Assembly: GCA_029251865.1 (NCBI GenBank)
Contig: JAQXCN010000013.1
Span: 26,567 to 90,566, forward strand
Direction of reading: 5' to 3'
Source: Crocinitomicaceae bacterium
GTDB lineage: Bacteria; Bacteroidota; Bacteroidia; Flavobacteriales_D; Crocinitomicaceae
DNA: 64,000 nt
Below are positions 29,870-39,478 of the stretch, one piece after another. Under the pieces are notes generated by a model, which worked only from the letters and a program-made list of their open reading frames with translations, did not search any database and was not told the DNA's origin. The translations under genes and the position numbers were made by a program. Position 1 is the stretch's first letter, and each line of letters begins with the position of its first letter.

Positions 29870-31138
29870 ATGCAGCAACTCTATAAACTCTTTAAAGAGA
29901 CTACCGGGATTTGTACAGACACAAGAAACATTCAGAAAGAATCTTTATTCATTGCATTAAAAGGGCGTAATTTCAACGGTAATACTTTTGCTGAAAATGC
30001 CGTAAACAGAGGTGCGCGATATGCGATTGTAGATGAAAAAGAATTTGTAACTAACCCCAAAATATTTTATGTAGAGGATTGCTTGATTTTTCTTCAAAAA
30101 CTTGCCAACCTTCATAGATCAAAGTTCACCATACCTATAGTGGGTATAACAGGAAGCAATGGTAAAACAAGTACAAAAGAATTAATCACTACTGTTTTAT
30201 CTAAGAAATTCAACACGCTCTCAACTGTTGGCAATTTAAATAATCACATTGGCGTTCCATTGACTTTACTGCTTTTGAATAACACACATGAAATAGCAGT
30301 AATTGAAATGGGAGCAAATAAACCTGGAGACATCGCAGAACTCTGTAATATCGCCTCCCCTACTCATGGTCTCATTACAAATGTTGGGAAAGCACATCTT
30401 GAAGGATTTGGAGATCTTAATGGCGTTGTAGCAACCAAAAAAGCACTGTACACCACAATTCAAAAAAAGAATGGGACAATATTCTTCAACGCAGACGATC
30501 CATTACTAAAATCACTACTTGACCAATCGACTCAAAACATAAGCTATGGTAAGAATACCGCAGATATTCAAGGAGCGCTGATTGAATTAAATCCATTTAT
30601 AAAAATGAAATGGAACAATTTGAATTTTCAATCTACCATTCTCCAAACAAATATGATTGGTAGTTATAATTTTTATAACTTTTTAGCAGCAATATGTATT
30701 GGAAATCATTTTAATGTGCCGTCAACAGCCATCTCAGATGCAATTACAACATATGAGCCTGATAATAAGCGTTCTCAGGTACTGAAAACAAAGAAAAACA
30801 CCTTAATTATTGACTGTTATAATGCAAACCCGACGAGTATGCTTTCAGCGCTAGAAAGCTTTAAACAGTTCCAACATCACCAAAAAATTGCGATTCTTGG
30901 AGATATGCTAGAATTAGGCGAAGATAGTATAGAAGAACATGAAAAAATACTATCATATTGTGATCAAAATGAGATCAAAATAATTCTGATAGGTAATATA
31001 TTTGTAAAACTTAAAAAAGAAGGCGCATTTCAGAGTGTTGAAGATTTCCTTGCTAATCCAATTGAATTTGAAAACAGCGCTGTATTATTAAAAGGTTCAC
31101 GTAGTATTGAACTAGAAAAATTAATTTCTTCTTTGTAG
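29870..31138 (+). CDS. murF: UDP-N-acetylmuramoyl-tripeptide--D-alanyl-D-alanine ligase
   Basis: 'DTRNIQKESLFIALKGRNFNGNTF', 'VGITGSNGKTSTKELI', 'VIEMGANKPGDIAELC', 'DCYNANPTSMLSAL'. The ORF track start (29864) is TTG; ATG is at 29870. Confidence 0.95.
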   Translation: MQQLYKLFKETTGICTDTRNIQKESLFIALKGRNFNGNTFAENAVNRGARYAIVDEKEFVTNPKIFYVEDCLIFLQKLANLHRSKFTIPIVGITGSNGKTSTKELITTVLSKKFNTLSTVGNLNNHIGVPLTLLLLNNTHEIAVIEMGANKPGDIAELCNIASPTHGLITNVGKAHLEGFGDLNGVVATKKALYTTIQKKNGTIFFNADDPLLKSLLDQSTQNISYGKNTADIQGALIELNPFIKMKWNNLNFQSTILQTNMIGSYNFYNFLAAICIGNHFNVPSTAISDAITTYEPDNKRSQVLKTKKNTLIIDCYNANPTSMLSALESFKQFQHHQKIAILGDMLELGEDSIEEHEKILSYCDQNEIKIILIGNIFVKLKKEGAFQSVEDFLANPIEFENSAVLLKGSRSIELEKLISSL

Positions 31139-31146
31139 AAAAAAGA

Positions 31147-34100
31147 CTAACGAATCAAATTGATATGGCCAAGAATAACCTTTCTTAATTCAGTTTGTTT
31201 TAACTTATAATCAATACGGTAGGTATATGTACCCACAGGAGATTGTAGGCCTTGATAAGTTCCATCCCAAAAACTATCAAAATCAGAGGCATCGAAAATT
31301 AATTCTCCCCACCTATTATATACTTGAACTGAAAAGAAATCCTGATCTATTCCGTTAGATATTGTAGGATACCAAGCGTCGTTTAGACCGTCACCATCAG
31401 GAGTAAAACTATTAGGAGCAAAAATGATGGCATCTTGATTTACATTGATTTGAAGCTGCATACTGTCTGTACAACCCAAATTCGAGGTCCCATAAAGTGT
31501 AACAATAAAAAACTCTTCGTCATTTACTTCGTATTCAAATAATGCAGGATTATATAGCGTATCTGAACTACCCTCGCCAAAATCCCAAAAATAACTCTCA
31601 GCACCATTTGAATTATTAGAAAATAAAACCTCTGATGATCCATAAGAAATCTGGTTGGTTGAAATCGAATAGTCAATATTCGGACTAGGTAAAACGCAGA
31701 TAAGATCTTCCATACTCATAATACCAGGACAACCATTTGGAGTCTCCATAACAAGAGTGACATCATAACACCCCTCATCTATAAACGTATAACTCGTATT
31801 GGTACAACCACTAAACGTAGTTCCGTTGTCTAAGGACCAATTACAATCATAAGCATTAGGAGTGGTATTTGTAAATGTTACATTTAATGGAGCACATCCC
31901 GAAGTAACATTAACATCAAAAGTGGTCACAGGCATTGCATCTACAGAAACTAAAATTGACTCTAATTCCGTCTGACAACCGTTAACATCATAGATCACCT
32001 GATAAATGGTCGTTGTATTAGGGGAAACACTGATTGTTTCGGATGTTTGATTACTTGGTAACCACAGGAATTGCCCCCCGGCAATGGACGGAATTGCAGA
32101 AAGTACGATGTTTTCTCCTTCACAAATTCCTTGATCTTGAACTGACAAAACTGGTTGTTCGGTAACAGAAACAATAGCATTTTCTATGCTACTACTGCAA
32201 TTGTTAACTGAATAGGAAACCGTATAATTCGAGGTAATGGATGGAGAGACCACGAGCGAGGAGCTATTTTCTGTATATCCAGCCCAATCATAAGTTCCGC
32301 CTGTAGGTGAACCCTGAGCATTTAAAACACCTGATTGCCCTTCACAAATACCAATATCATTAATAATTAAATCGGGAATCGGATTAACGAATATTGTCGC
32401 CGTTGTCAATTGACTCAAACATCCATCAACAGCATATAAAACACTGTATGAAGTGGTTGTATCCGGGACTTCTGTAATGCTTTGAGTTGTGGACCCAAGT
32501 GAAGTCCAATTAAAAGTACCTCCTGGAATAGAAGGCTCTGCGGTCAACGTACCTGATTGACCATCACAAATTTCAACATCCGCTATGGTTAAAACAGGTG
32601 TTGGCGTAACTTCTATATTTACCTCTGTTGTATCCGAGGAACATCCATTTAAAGTATAGCTCAATCCGTACGTGATATTTGATGGTGGATAGGTCGTTAT
32701 GGAGGATGTTATTTCTCCAGAAGGAAACCACTCATATGAGCCTCCAGGAAGTGAAGGATTACCAGTCAAAGTAACCGATTGTGATGAACAAATTGTATTT
32801 GAACCAGAAATACTTACCAAAGGCGTCGGTAAAACCGAAACAGTTGAAGTTGCAGTATTACTTTCACACCCATTTAAATTATAATCAACAGTATAAAATG
32901 CATTAGACGAAGGCTCAACAATAACACTATTCGAAGAACCTAAGTTATTAGACCAAGTGTATATTCCCCCGGGAATAGAGGCCTCAGCCATCAGTTCAAT
33001 ACTATTACCAGAACATATTGTTTCTGAGTTTACACTGAGAACAGGATTTGGTATTGCTACTATCTCAATAGAATCCTCTCCGATACATCCATTTTCGCCA
33101 ATAGCTGTTACAGAATAGGTGCCCCCGGAAGAAACCGTAATTTGAGATGCACTACCCAAATTATTTGACCATTCGTAACTATTGGCTCCAGAAACTAGAA
33201 TTTCAATTGAAGTCGTATTACAATCTAAGATATCAGTACCTGAAATACTCTGTAAAGATAAATCTGGAACCGTAAAATCTGAGGTGATAACAATTGAGGA
33301 GGAATCCATACACCCATTATCCCCTACTCCTACGACAAAATACTCGCCCGCACTTGAAACAACCGTAGAAATATTTTCAATCGAATCATTCCAAATGTAG
33401 TTATCTGCTCCTGAACCAAAAAGGACTATCTCAGGCATATTACAACTGAGTTCATTCGTTGTATTTGTTATATTATCAATATCAATTAAAGGTAGGTCAA
33501 CATTCTCATTAATCAGAATATTCATTTGGAGTTCGCAGCCATTAGAATCAACATAATCAACGATATAATTACCAGGCTCACTTATTACGTTCCACGATGT
33601 ATTTAATGATGATCCTCCAGACCAATTAAAATTACTACCACCTTGTGCAGATACCTCAATTTCTGAAGTCAAGCAATCTAATTCTATATATCCTGAAAGG
33701 TTTTCTATGTAAGATAACTCACCACTTAACGTTTCATTGATTTCTACTAATATAGAATCTTGGCAACCATTGCCATCAGTTACTACACCCATATAATTTC
33801 CAGCTTCTAAACCAGTAGCATCCTCTGAGATCATACTATTGTTCCAAATAACATTGTATCCAGGTACTCCTCCGGAAATAGTTAAATCTACCGAACCTAC
33901 TCCTTCTGCACACAATATATGTTCCACTTCGGTCTCCATCAGAAGAGCAAGAGGCTCTGTAATAACTTGACTCATAGAATTCATACAACCATGCTCATCC
34001 ATGATTGTCATTGTATGCGTTCCTGATAATACCATAAATTGGTTTAAAGAAGCCATTGCTCCCCCGTTCATTCCAAACATCATGTTTGAACCATTAGCCA

Positions 34101-35346
34101 ACACCTCTAGCATTCCCTCTTCTCCATTACAGCCTATTTCTTGAATCATCTCTGCGCTAGAAAACTGCGGTAATTCTAAAACTTCTACTGATAACTCAGT
34201 TGTTTGCGCACATTGACCAGGATCAGGTATAAACGTAAATGTTTGAACTCCGACCTGAAAAGAATCTATTGTACTCGACCAATTTCCTGTAAAACCGTTT
34301 AAAGAAATATTTGGTAACTCCGGTGAGTTCGAATTCTGACAAATTGGTCCAATTGTTTCGAAGGTAGGAACCTCATTAATATGCGCGAGAATATAAGGTT
34401 CATCGTCAAAATCATCCCATCCATTTGAGTAAGCATAGGATAATGGCGCATCAGATACACTTGCGCTATTAATCATGTATTCCCAATGCATATTACCCTG
34501 CTTCCAATTTGAAATTCCAGACCAAGTACCATCTTCAAGTTCACTAAAAAATATATTTAAATCAACAGCAGATTCACCAACAGGCCGATTAATCTGATGA
34601 TAAAACAAGGGATTTAGCCCACATACATTCAAATCGGTCAACGTTCGGTCAAAACCTTCAATCGAAGCATCTAAATTTGCCAAACGAACTTCGAAAGTAT
34701 TATTCGGAGATAAAGTAGGACTTAATTCAACAGGTCGGTAGCGCAAGGTCCCAAGACTTGAACCAACAGGGAACAAATAAGCCTCAAGCTGTTCAGTTCG
34801 TCTTGATAAAAACCCACCATTGAGAGAAGAAACAAATCCAGAGGTTCTTTGAACCGCATCTAAAGAAGTATTCTCAACATAGAATGAAAAGGTTTCCGTT
34901 TGGAGTTCAATATGCTTTAAATCTAATATTCCATGAGAAAAAGCATTAATCTCTTGTGTTTTAAAACCACTACCATCTAACGTCAAATTGAAAAAATTTG
35001 ACTCAACAGAACCACTAATTAATTGATTTGCACCTTCAAAGAAAACGGTACCATTATTTGATGAAAACACTGAATTGTTATACCAATTACCCAATAAACG
35101 AATATGTCCTTCACCAACAAAATTTGCATTATTTATGATATCGTCAGTGACATAAATTTCAGCAGCTAAATTAGCCTCTTCGTCGATATTGAGCGTGCCC
35201 AAATCATTTTTAACAGAACCGTTAACATAGATAAATGCGCCTGAAATGGCATTTAAATTGGCTCCATTATTAAGTAGAACTTGGCCTTTGACAAAAAAAT
35301 TAGTCAAACAGATAAAAACAAGAAGAATGCTAAAAATATTCTTCAT
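31147..35346 (-). CDS. Giant secreted protein with tandem Ig-like/SprB-like repeats, PKD domain and CHU_C (T9SS type B) C-terminus
   Basis: 1399 aa; repeated '..ICEGQ...GGxxxWxxxx...Y.V.Y.VNGC' modules; PKD-like 'GCAPLNVTFTNTTPNAYDCNWSLDNG'; C-term 'FAPNSFTPDGDGLNDAWYP...VQVYNRWGELIFDASDFDSFWDGTYQG'. Confidence 0.9.
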   Translation of the reverse strand: MKNIFSILLVFICLTNFFVKGQVLLNNGANLNAISGAFIYVNGSVKNDLGTLNIDEEANLAAEIYVTDDIINNANFVGEGHIRLLGNWYNNSVFSSNNGTVFFEGANQLISGSVESNFFNLTLDGSGFKTQEINAFSHGILDLKHIELQTETFSFYVENTSLDAVQRTSGFVSSLNGGFLSRRTEQLEAYLFPVGSSLGTLRYRPVELSPTLSPNNTFEVRLANLDASIEGFDRTLTDLNVCGLNPLFYHQINRPVGESAVDLNIFFSELEDGTWSGISNWKQGNMHWEYMINSASVSDAPLSYAYSNGWDDFDDEPYILAHINEVPTFETIGPICQNSNSPELPNISLNGFTGNWSSTIDSFQVGVQTFTFIPDPGQCAQTTELSVEVLELPQFSSAEMIQEIGCNGEEGMLEVLANGSNMMFGMNGGAMASLNQFMVLSGTHTMTIMDEHGCMNSMSQVITEPLALLMETEVEHILCAEGVGSVDLTISGGVPGYNVIWNNSMISEDATGLEAGNYMGVVTDGNGCQDSILVEINETLSGELSYIENLSGYIELDCLTSEIEVSAQGGSNFNWSGGSSLNTSWNVISEPGNYIVDYVDSNGCELQMNILINENVDLPLIDIDNITNTTNELSCNMPEIVLFGSGADNYIWNDSIENISTVVSSAGEYFVVGVGDNGCMDSSSIVITSDFTVPDLSLQSISGTDILDCNTTSIEILVSGANSYEWSNNLGSASQITVSSGGTYSVTAIGENGCIGEDSIEIVAIPNPVLSVNSETICSGNSIELMAEASIPGGIYTWSNNLGSSNSVIVEPSSNAFYTVDYNLNGCESNTATSTVSVLPTPLVSISGSNTICSSQSVTLTGNPSLPGGSYEWFPSGEITSSITTYPPSNITYGLSYTLNGCSSDTTEVNIEVTPTPVLTIADVEICDGQSGTLTAEPSIPGGTFNWTSLGSTTQSITEVPDTTTSYSVLYAVDGCLSQLTTATIFVNPIPDLIINDIGICEGQSGVLNAQGSPTGGTYDWAGYTENSSSLVVSPSITSNYTVSYSVNNCSSSIENAIVSVTEQPVLSVQDQGICEGENIVLSAIPSIAGGQFLWLPSNQTSETISVSPNTTTIYQVIYDVNGCQTELESILVSVDAMPVTTFDVNVTSGCAPLNVTFTNTTPNAYDCNWSLDNGTTFSGCTNTSYTFIDEGCYDVTLVMETPNGCPGIMSMEDLICVLPSPNIDYSISTNQISYGSSEVLFSNNSNGAESYFWDFGEGSSDTLYNPALFEYEVNDEEFFIVTLYGTSNLGCTDSMQLQINVNQDAIIFAPNSFTPDGDGLNDAWYPTISNGIDQDFFSVQVYNRWGELIFDASDFDSFWDGTYQGLQSPVGTYTYRIDYKLKQTELRKVILGHINLIR

Positions 35347-35352
35347 TTTCTT

Positions 35353-37704
35353 TTATTGCTTAAACCTTATATCTATGCGAACCTGAACCAGACCATTAAT
35401 TTCATTTGAAACTGCTACACCTATTACCCACTCGCTATTTAATGACTTTATTGCTTTACCCATATTTGAGACCGTTACAAAATCACCGGCCATGATCTGG
35501 CTATTCATACCATCAACCTCTATTTCAACAATACCTGAGGTTCGAAGCACCGATACTCCGTTATTATCTTCATTCAATACGCCAACTATATACGACTTGG
35601 AACTACTATCAGCCGTAAACAAGTTTCCAGAGTCGCTCCTTGCGTTTGATGAAGCTACAATTCGAGATGGAATCAAGCCTGAAATATCGATATCATCACT
35701 ATGATTGAGTTGTTCTTGCAATTCAGAAATCTGATTTTGTTGTTCTTGAATTGCCTTTGTCAAAATTGGAATTAAAGAAATATAATTCACTGTATAATAT
35801 CCCTCAACCATTGAAGTGTTTTCTTTAATCGTATTTTGTTCTAAAGGATTTGGAATTGCCTTTTGATGAACAATTTCAGGAAAAACTTCGTTTAATTCTT
35901 GAGCAATAAAACCAAATTCCATTCTACTAGGATCAAAGCGCATTCCAGGAAATTCTTCAGATCGCATTTGATAACTTTTGACTTGCAAATTCATCACCTT
36001 ATCCATGACTGAATTGATAGGCTCGATATTCTTCTTCCAACGAAAATCAGAGGCTATAAAATAACCGGTGGTACTTCCAACATCACCTTGAAACAATCCA
36101 GCCCAAGCCGCCGCAACAGAGTTAGTTGTTCCATGTATTCCTATACCGTAACCACTGGTTGCCATGTGCATCCCTCTAACTCCAGCACTAGTTCCTTGCG
36201 TTGAACCTTCTATACCCGCATAGCCGTTCGATGCATTAGTATTTGACCCAAAAATACTTCCGCCCTGTGCAGTAGTATTTATACCATTAAAAGACCAATT
36301 GTTTGTGTTATTTACTACATAAGATTGCAATGGATCTCCAGCAATTGCCGGTGCTATAATTCCAGTATTCCCCCATAGCATCTCACCCGTATTTAATAAT
36401 CTACCTCTGGTAATTGAATTTGTTTCAAAATCTACATTTGTATTACTGTTTGTACCAAATCCTCTTGTTGCCGTATTGGTATTACCATCTAATAACCATG
36501 CCCCTGCTGAACTAGTTACGGGACCACCAGAACCACTTGTACCATTTACAACTATGGTACCATCTGTATTGAAAGAGGGCTGTGTTAGTGTCCAACTTGG
36601 ACCGGGGTCTCCTTGAATACCTTGAGGACCTTGGGCACCATCAGTTCCGTCAATTCCATCTATACCGTTGGTTCCATCTGCTCCATCTGCTCCATCTGCT
36701 CCAGCAGGACCTTGTGGGCCTTGAGCACCATCAGCGCCGTCAGTCCCATCAGTTCCATCTATACCGTTTGTTCCATTTATTCCATCTATACCATTCGCTC
36801 CATCTACTCCAGCAGGACCTTGTGGACCTTGAGCACCATCGACTCCGTCAGTCCCGTCTAGACCGTTGGTTCCATTTGTTCCATCTATACCATTTGTTCC
36901 ATCTGCTCCAGCAGGACCTTGTGGGCCTTGAGCACCATCAGCTCCATCAGTCCCATCTATACCGTTGGTTCCATTTATTCCATCTATACCATTCGTTCCA
37001 TCTACTCCGGCAGGACCTTGTGGACCTTGAGCACCATCGACTCCGTCAGTCCCATCTATACCGTTGGTTCCATTTGTTCCATCTATACCATTTGTTCCAT
37101 CTGCTCCAGCAGGACCTTGAGGACCTTGGGCACCATCTGTCCCGTCAGTTCCATCTATACCGTTGGTTCCATTTGTACCATCTGCTCCAGCTGCGCCGGT
37201 TGCTCCAGCAGGACCCTGTGGACCTTGGGCACCATCAATTCCGTCTGCACCTGCGGGGCCATTAGGACCTAAAACGTTACCAGCATTAATAATGGTGCCA
37301 TCCGTTAACGTAACAATTAAATCGCCTGAACCATTGACTACCGTGTTTTGTACATGGATTCCATCATCACCAGGAGGGCCTGAAGGACCCTGAGAATAAT
37401 CACAAAGTGAAATCCACTGTGTTACATTGGATTTGTAAAAAAGAAAGCAAGAAGAATCTGTATCAAAAACAAGCAACGAATTTGAAGGGCTAGCAATCGC
37501 TTCACGCTGCACAGATGTCATTCTTGGAATTAATAAGCCCTTTGACGTAGAAAAAACATCAAGAACACTTGAAGGGTCAGGATTCGATGGAATGTCCGAT
37601 ATACTAACATTCTGTTGAGAAAGACCTGAGAAAGAAATTTGAGATAAAAATAGACATACGCACACCCTGAGGCAAGCACGAAGATACCGTTTGTAGAATA
37701 TCAT
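35353..37704 (-). CDS. Collagen-like (Gly-X-Y) repeat protein with S74-type intramolecular chaperone/autoprocessing domain
   Basis: Long GAQGPQGPAGADGTNGIDGTNG... array; 'SDFRWKKNIEPINSVMDKVMNLQVKSYQMR...EFGFIAQELNEVFPEIV' S74 motif; 6 bp upstream of the Ig-repeat gene on the same strand. Confidence 0.88.
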   Translation of the reverse strand: MIFYKRYLRACLRVCVCLFLSQISFSGLSQQNVSISDIPSNPDPSSVLDVFSTSKGLLIPRMTSVQREAIASPSNSLLVFDTDSSCFLFYKSNVTQWISLCDYSQGPSGPPGDDGIHVQNTVVNGSGDLIVTLTDGTIINAGNVLGPNGPAGADGIDGAQGPQGPAGATGAAGADGTNGTNGIDGTDGTDGAQGPQGPAGADGTNGIDGTNGTNGIDGTDGVDGAQGPQGPAGVDGTNGIDGINGTNGIDGTDGADGAQGPQGPAGADGTNGIDGTNGTNGLDGTDGVDGAQGPQGPAGVDGANGIDGINGTNGIDGTDGTDGADGAQGPQGPAGADGADGADGTNGIDGIDGTDGAQGPQGIQGDPGPSWTLTQPSFNTDGTIVVNGTSGSGGPVTSSAGAWLLDGNTNTATRGFGTNSNTNVDFETNSITRGRLLNTGEMLWGNTGIIAPAIAGDPLQSYVVNNTNNWSFNGINTTAQGGSIFGSNTNASNGYAGIEGSTQGTSAGVRGMHMATSGYGIGIHGTTNSVAAAWAGLFQGDVGSTTGYFIASDFRWKKNIEPINSVMDKVMNLQVKSYQMRSEEFPGMRFDPSRMEFGFIAQELNEVFPEIVHQKAIPNPLEQNTIKENTSMVEGYYTVNYISLIPILTKAIQEQQNQISELQEQLNHSDDIDISGLIPSRIVASSNARSDSGNLFTADSSSKSYIVGVLNEDNNGVSVLRTSGIVEIEVDGMNSQIMAGDFVTVSNMGKAIKSLNSEWVIGVAVSNEINGLVQVRIDIRFKQ
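36640..37240 (-). repeat. Tandem collagen-like repeat array, about 99 bp unit (33 aa) with 198-bp superperiod
   Basis: Unit GAQGPQGPAG[A/V]DGTNGIDG[T/I]NGTNG[I/L]DGTDG[V/A/T]D; e.g. 'gagcaccatcgactccgtcagtccc' at 36831 and at 37029, 198 bp apart. Confidence 0.88.
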
Positions 37705-37830
37705 AAATACTAAACTTTAAGTTATTTTAAAGGCTAAAAAAAGGATTATTAACTTTTAATCACAATTTTTTAACCTTTCAACAACACAACAATCACAACT
37801 TTATGACGACAATTAGCCAATAAAGTTGCT

Positions 37831-37869
37831 TTAAGTTAATACTTTTCGTTGTAAAAAGTTAATACTTTT
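37831..37869. repeat. Direct repeat AAGTTAATACTTTT x2 (23-bp spacing), candidate operator pair
   Basis: Copies at 37833-37846 and 37856-37869 between prfB and the collagen-like gene. Confidence 0.5.
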
Positions 37870-37881
37870 TGCATGCGTTAT

Positions 37882-38964
37882 TTAAGAACCAAATAACATT
37901 AGATATGCTTTTAAAAATGAATCAATTTTACCGTTTAAAACAGCCTCTGTATCGCCTGTTTCCACTCCTGTTCTAACATCTTTTACCAATTTGTAGGGAT
38001 GCAAAACATAATTCCGGATTTGAGAACCCCATTCAATTTTTTTCTTTTCTGATTCTATTGCATTCTGCTTCTCCATTCGCGCCCGCAATTCCAATTCGTA
38101 AAGTTGTGATTTCAAGAGCTGCATGGCCTTTTCTTTATTTCCAAGTTGGGATCGCGATTCTGAATTCTCGATAACAATACCTGATGGAGCATGTCTCAAT
38201 CTTACCGCGGTTTCAACTTTATTCACGTTTTGTCCACCTGCGCCACCAGACCTGAACGTTTCCCAGGAAATATCTGCAGGATTCACGTCTACTTCAATTG
38301 CGTCTTCTACCAACGGATAAACGTAAACAGAAGAAAAAGAGGTATGTCTTTTTGCATTTGAGTCAAAAGGAGAAATTCTCACCAACCTATGTACACCGTT
38401 TTCACCTTTCAAATATCCAAAAGCAAAATCTCCTTCAATTTCAAGTGAAACCGTTTTAACACCAGCCACATCCCCTTCTTGATAATTCAGTTCCTTTACC
38501 TTATAACCATTACTCTCTGCCCACATCACATACATCCGCATGAGCATTGAGGTCCAATCACATGACTCTGTTCCACCCGCACCCGCCGTTACTTGAATAA
38601 CAGCGTTCAATTTATCCTCTTCCTTAGATAGCATGTTGCGTAATTCAATATCCTCAATCTGATCAACAAGCTCAACATATGAATTATTTAATTCCTCTTC
38701 TGTAGCCATCTCCTCTTTTACGAAATCTGAGAGCACCTCGAGATCGTCATAGTTCTTTAAAATATCATCAAATCCAGTCACCCAAAATTTTAGTTCACGA
38801 ATAACCTTCATGTGAATCTCGGCAGTTTTTGGATCATTCCAAAACTCAGGATCATGAGTTTTTAATTCTTGTTCTTTTAAATCAAGCCTTTTCGCCTCAA
38901 TTTTAAGAAAACCTTTGATGCCTTCAATTCTTTTTGATAGTTCTTTGAGTTGCTCTGATGTCAT
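37882..38964 (-). CDS. prfB: Peptide chain release factor 2 (no programmed frameshift)
   Basis: '[51 protein letters not shown]' with GGQ; single uninterrupted frame. Confidence 0.95.
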   Translation of the reverse strand: MTSEQLKELSKRIEGIKGFLKIEAKRLDLKEQELKTHDPEFWNDPKTAEIHMKVIRELKFWVTGFDDILKNYDDLEVLSDFVKEEMATEEELNNSYVELVDQIEDIELRNMLSKEEDKLNAVIQVTAGAGGTESCDWTSMLMRMYVMWAESNGYKVKELNYQEGDVAGVKTVSLEIEGDFAFGYLKGENGVHRLVRISPFDSNAKRHTSFSSVYVYPLVEDAIEVDVNPADISWETFRSGGAGGQNVNKVETAVRLRHAPSGIVIENSESRSQLGNKEKAMQLLKSQLYELELRARMEKQNAIESEKKKIEWGSQIRNYVLHPYKLVKDVRTGVETGDTEAVLNGKIDSFLKAYLMLFGS

Positions 38965-38968
38965 AGCA

Positions 38969-38976
38969 CAAAAATA
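38969..38976 (-). promoter_or_regulatory. Putative -7 box TATTTTTG for prfB, 4 nt before ATG
   Basis: + strand 'caaaaata'; start codon 'cat' at 38962-38964. Confidence 0.45.
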
Positions 38977-39061
38977 GTCTTAATAAATTATTATTGTTTA
39001 TTCACAATGAAAGGTATCTGTCAATCAATTTGATTAATTTTAATGTTAAAATTTAAGACGA

Positions 39062-39439
39062 ATGAATATTCCAAAAGATTTAAAATATACCAAAGACCAT
39101 GAATGGATTAGAATTGATGGTGAAACTGCAACAGTTGGTGTAACAGATTTTGCTCAAGGAGAACTTGGCGACATTGTTTTTGTAGAAATTGAAACGGTAG
39201 ATGAAACGTTAGATATGGAGGAGGTTTTTGGATCAGTTGAAGCAGTTAAAACTGTCTCCGATCTTTTCATGCCAATTTCAGGTGAAATCATTGAATTTAA
39301 TGAAGCATTAGAATCAGATCCTGAGCTCGTCAATAATGACCCTTACGGTAAAGGATGGATGATTAAAATAAAAATTGCGGATCAGTCGGAACTGAATGAC
39401 CTGCTTTCAGAAGAAGCTTATTCAAATTTAATTCAGTAA
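39062..39439 (+). CDS. gcvH: Glycine cleavage system H protein
   Basis: '[35 protein letters not shown]', '[20 protein letters not shown]' (lipoyl lysine). Confidence 0.96.
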   Translation: MNIPKDLKYTKDHEWIRIDGETATVGVTDFAQGELGDIVFVEIETVDETLDMEEVFGSVEAVKTVSDLFMPISGEIIEFNEALESDPELVNNDPYGKGWMIKIKIADQSELNDLLSEEAYSNLIQ

Positions 39440-39464
39440 ATGGCACATTAATTGTGTCATTTTT
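39438..39464 (+). terminator. Putative terminator overlapping the gcvH stop codon
   Basis: AAATGGCACA-TTAAT-TGTGTCATTTTT; one G-T wobble in the stem, T-tract follows. Confidence 0.6.
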
Positions 39465-39478
39465 ATAAATTTGAAATT

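Noticed and set aside
36831-37053. CRISPR-like regular repetition
   Set aside because: The repeats are coding Gly-X-Y units with a 99/198-bp period and no unique spacers; not a CRISPR array.
36582-37393. Several long + strand ORFs (227, 117, 82 and 76 aa) rich in His/Leu, Ser/Ile or Pro/Ala
   Set aside because: They are antisense readings of the collagen-like Gly-X-Y array; the repetitive codons keep every frame open. The minus-strand protein has a signal peptide, repeats and an S74 domain.
31147-37704. Possible prophage tail module (S74 domain, collagen-like fibre)
   Set aside because: No other phage genes are nearby. The N-terminal signal peptide and a T9SS-sorted partner point to a cellular surface protein; S74 domains also occur in Bacteroidota surface proteins.
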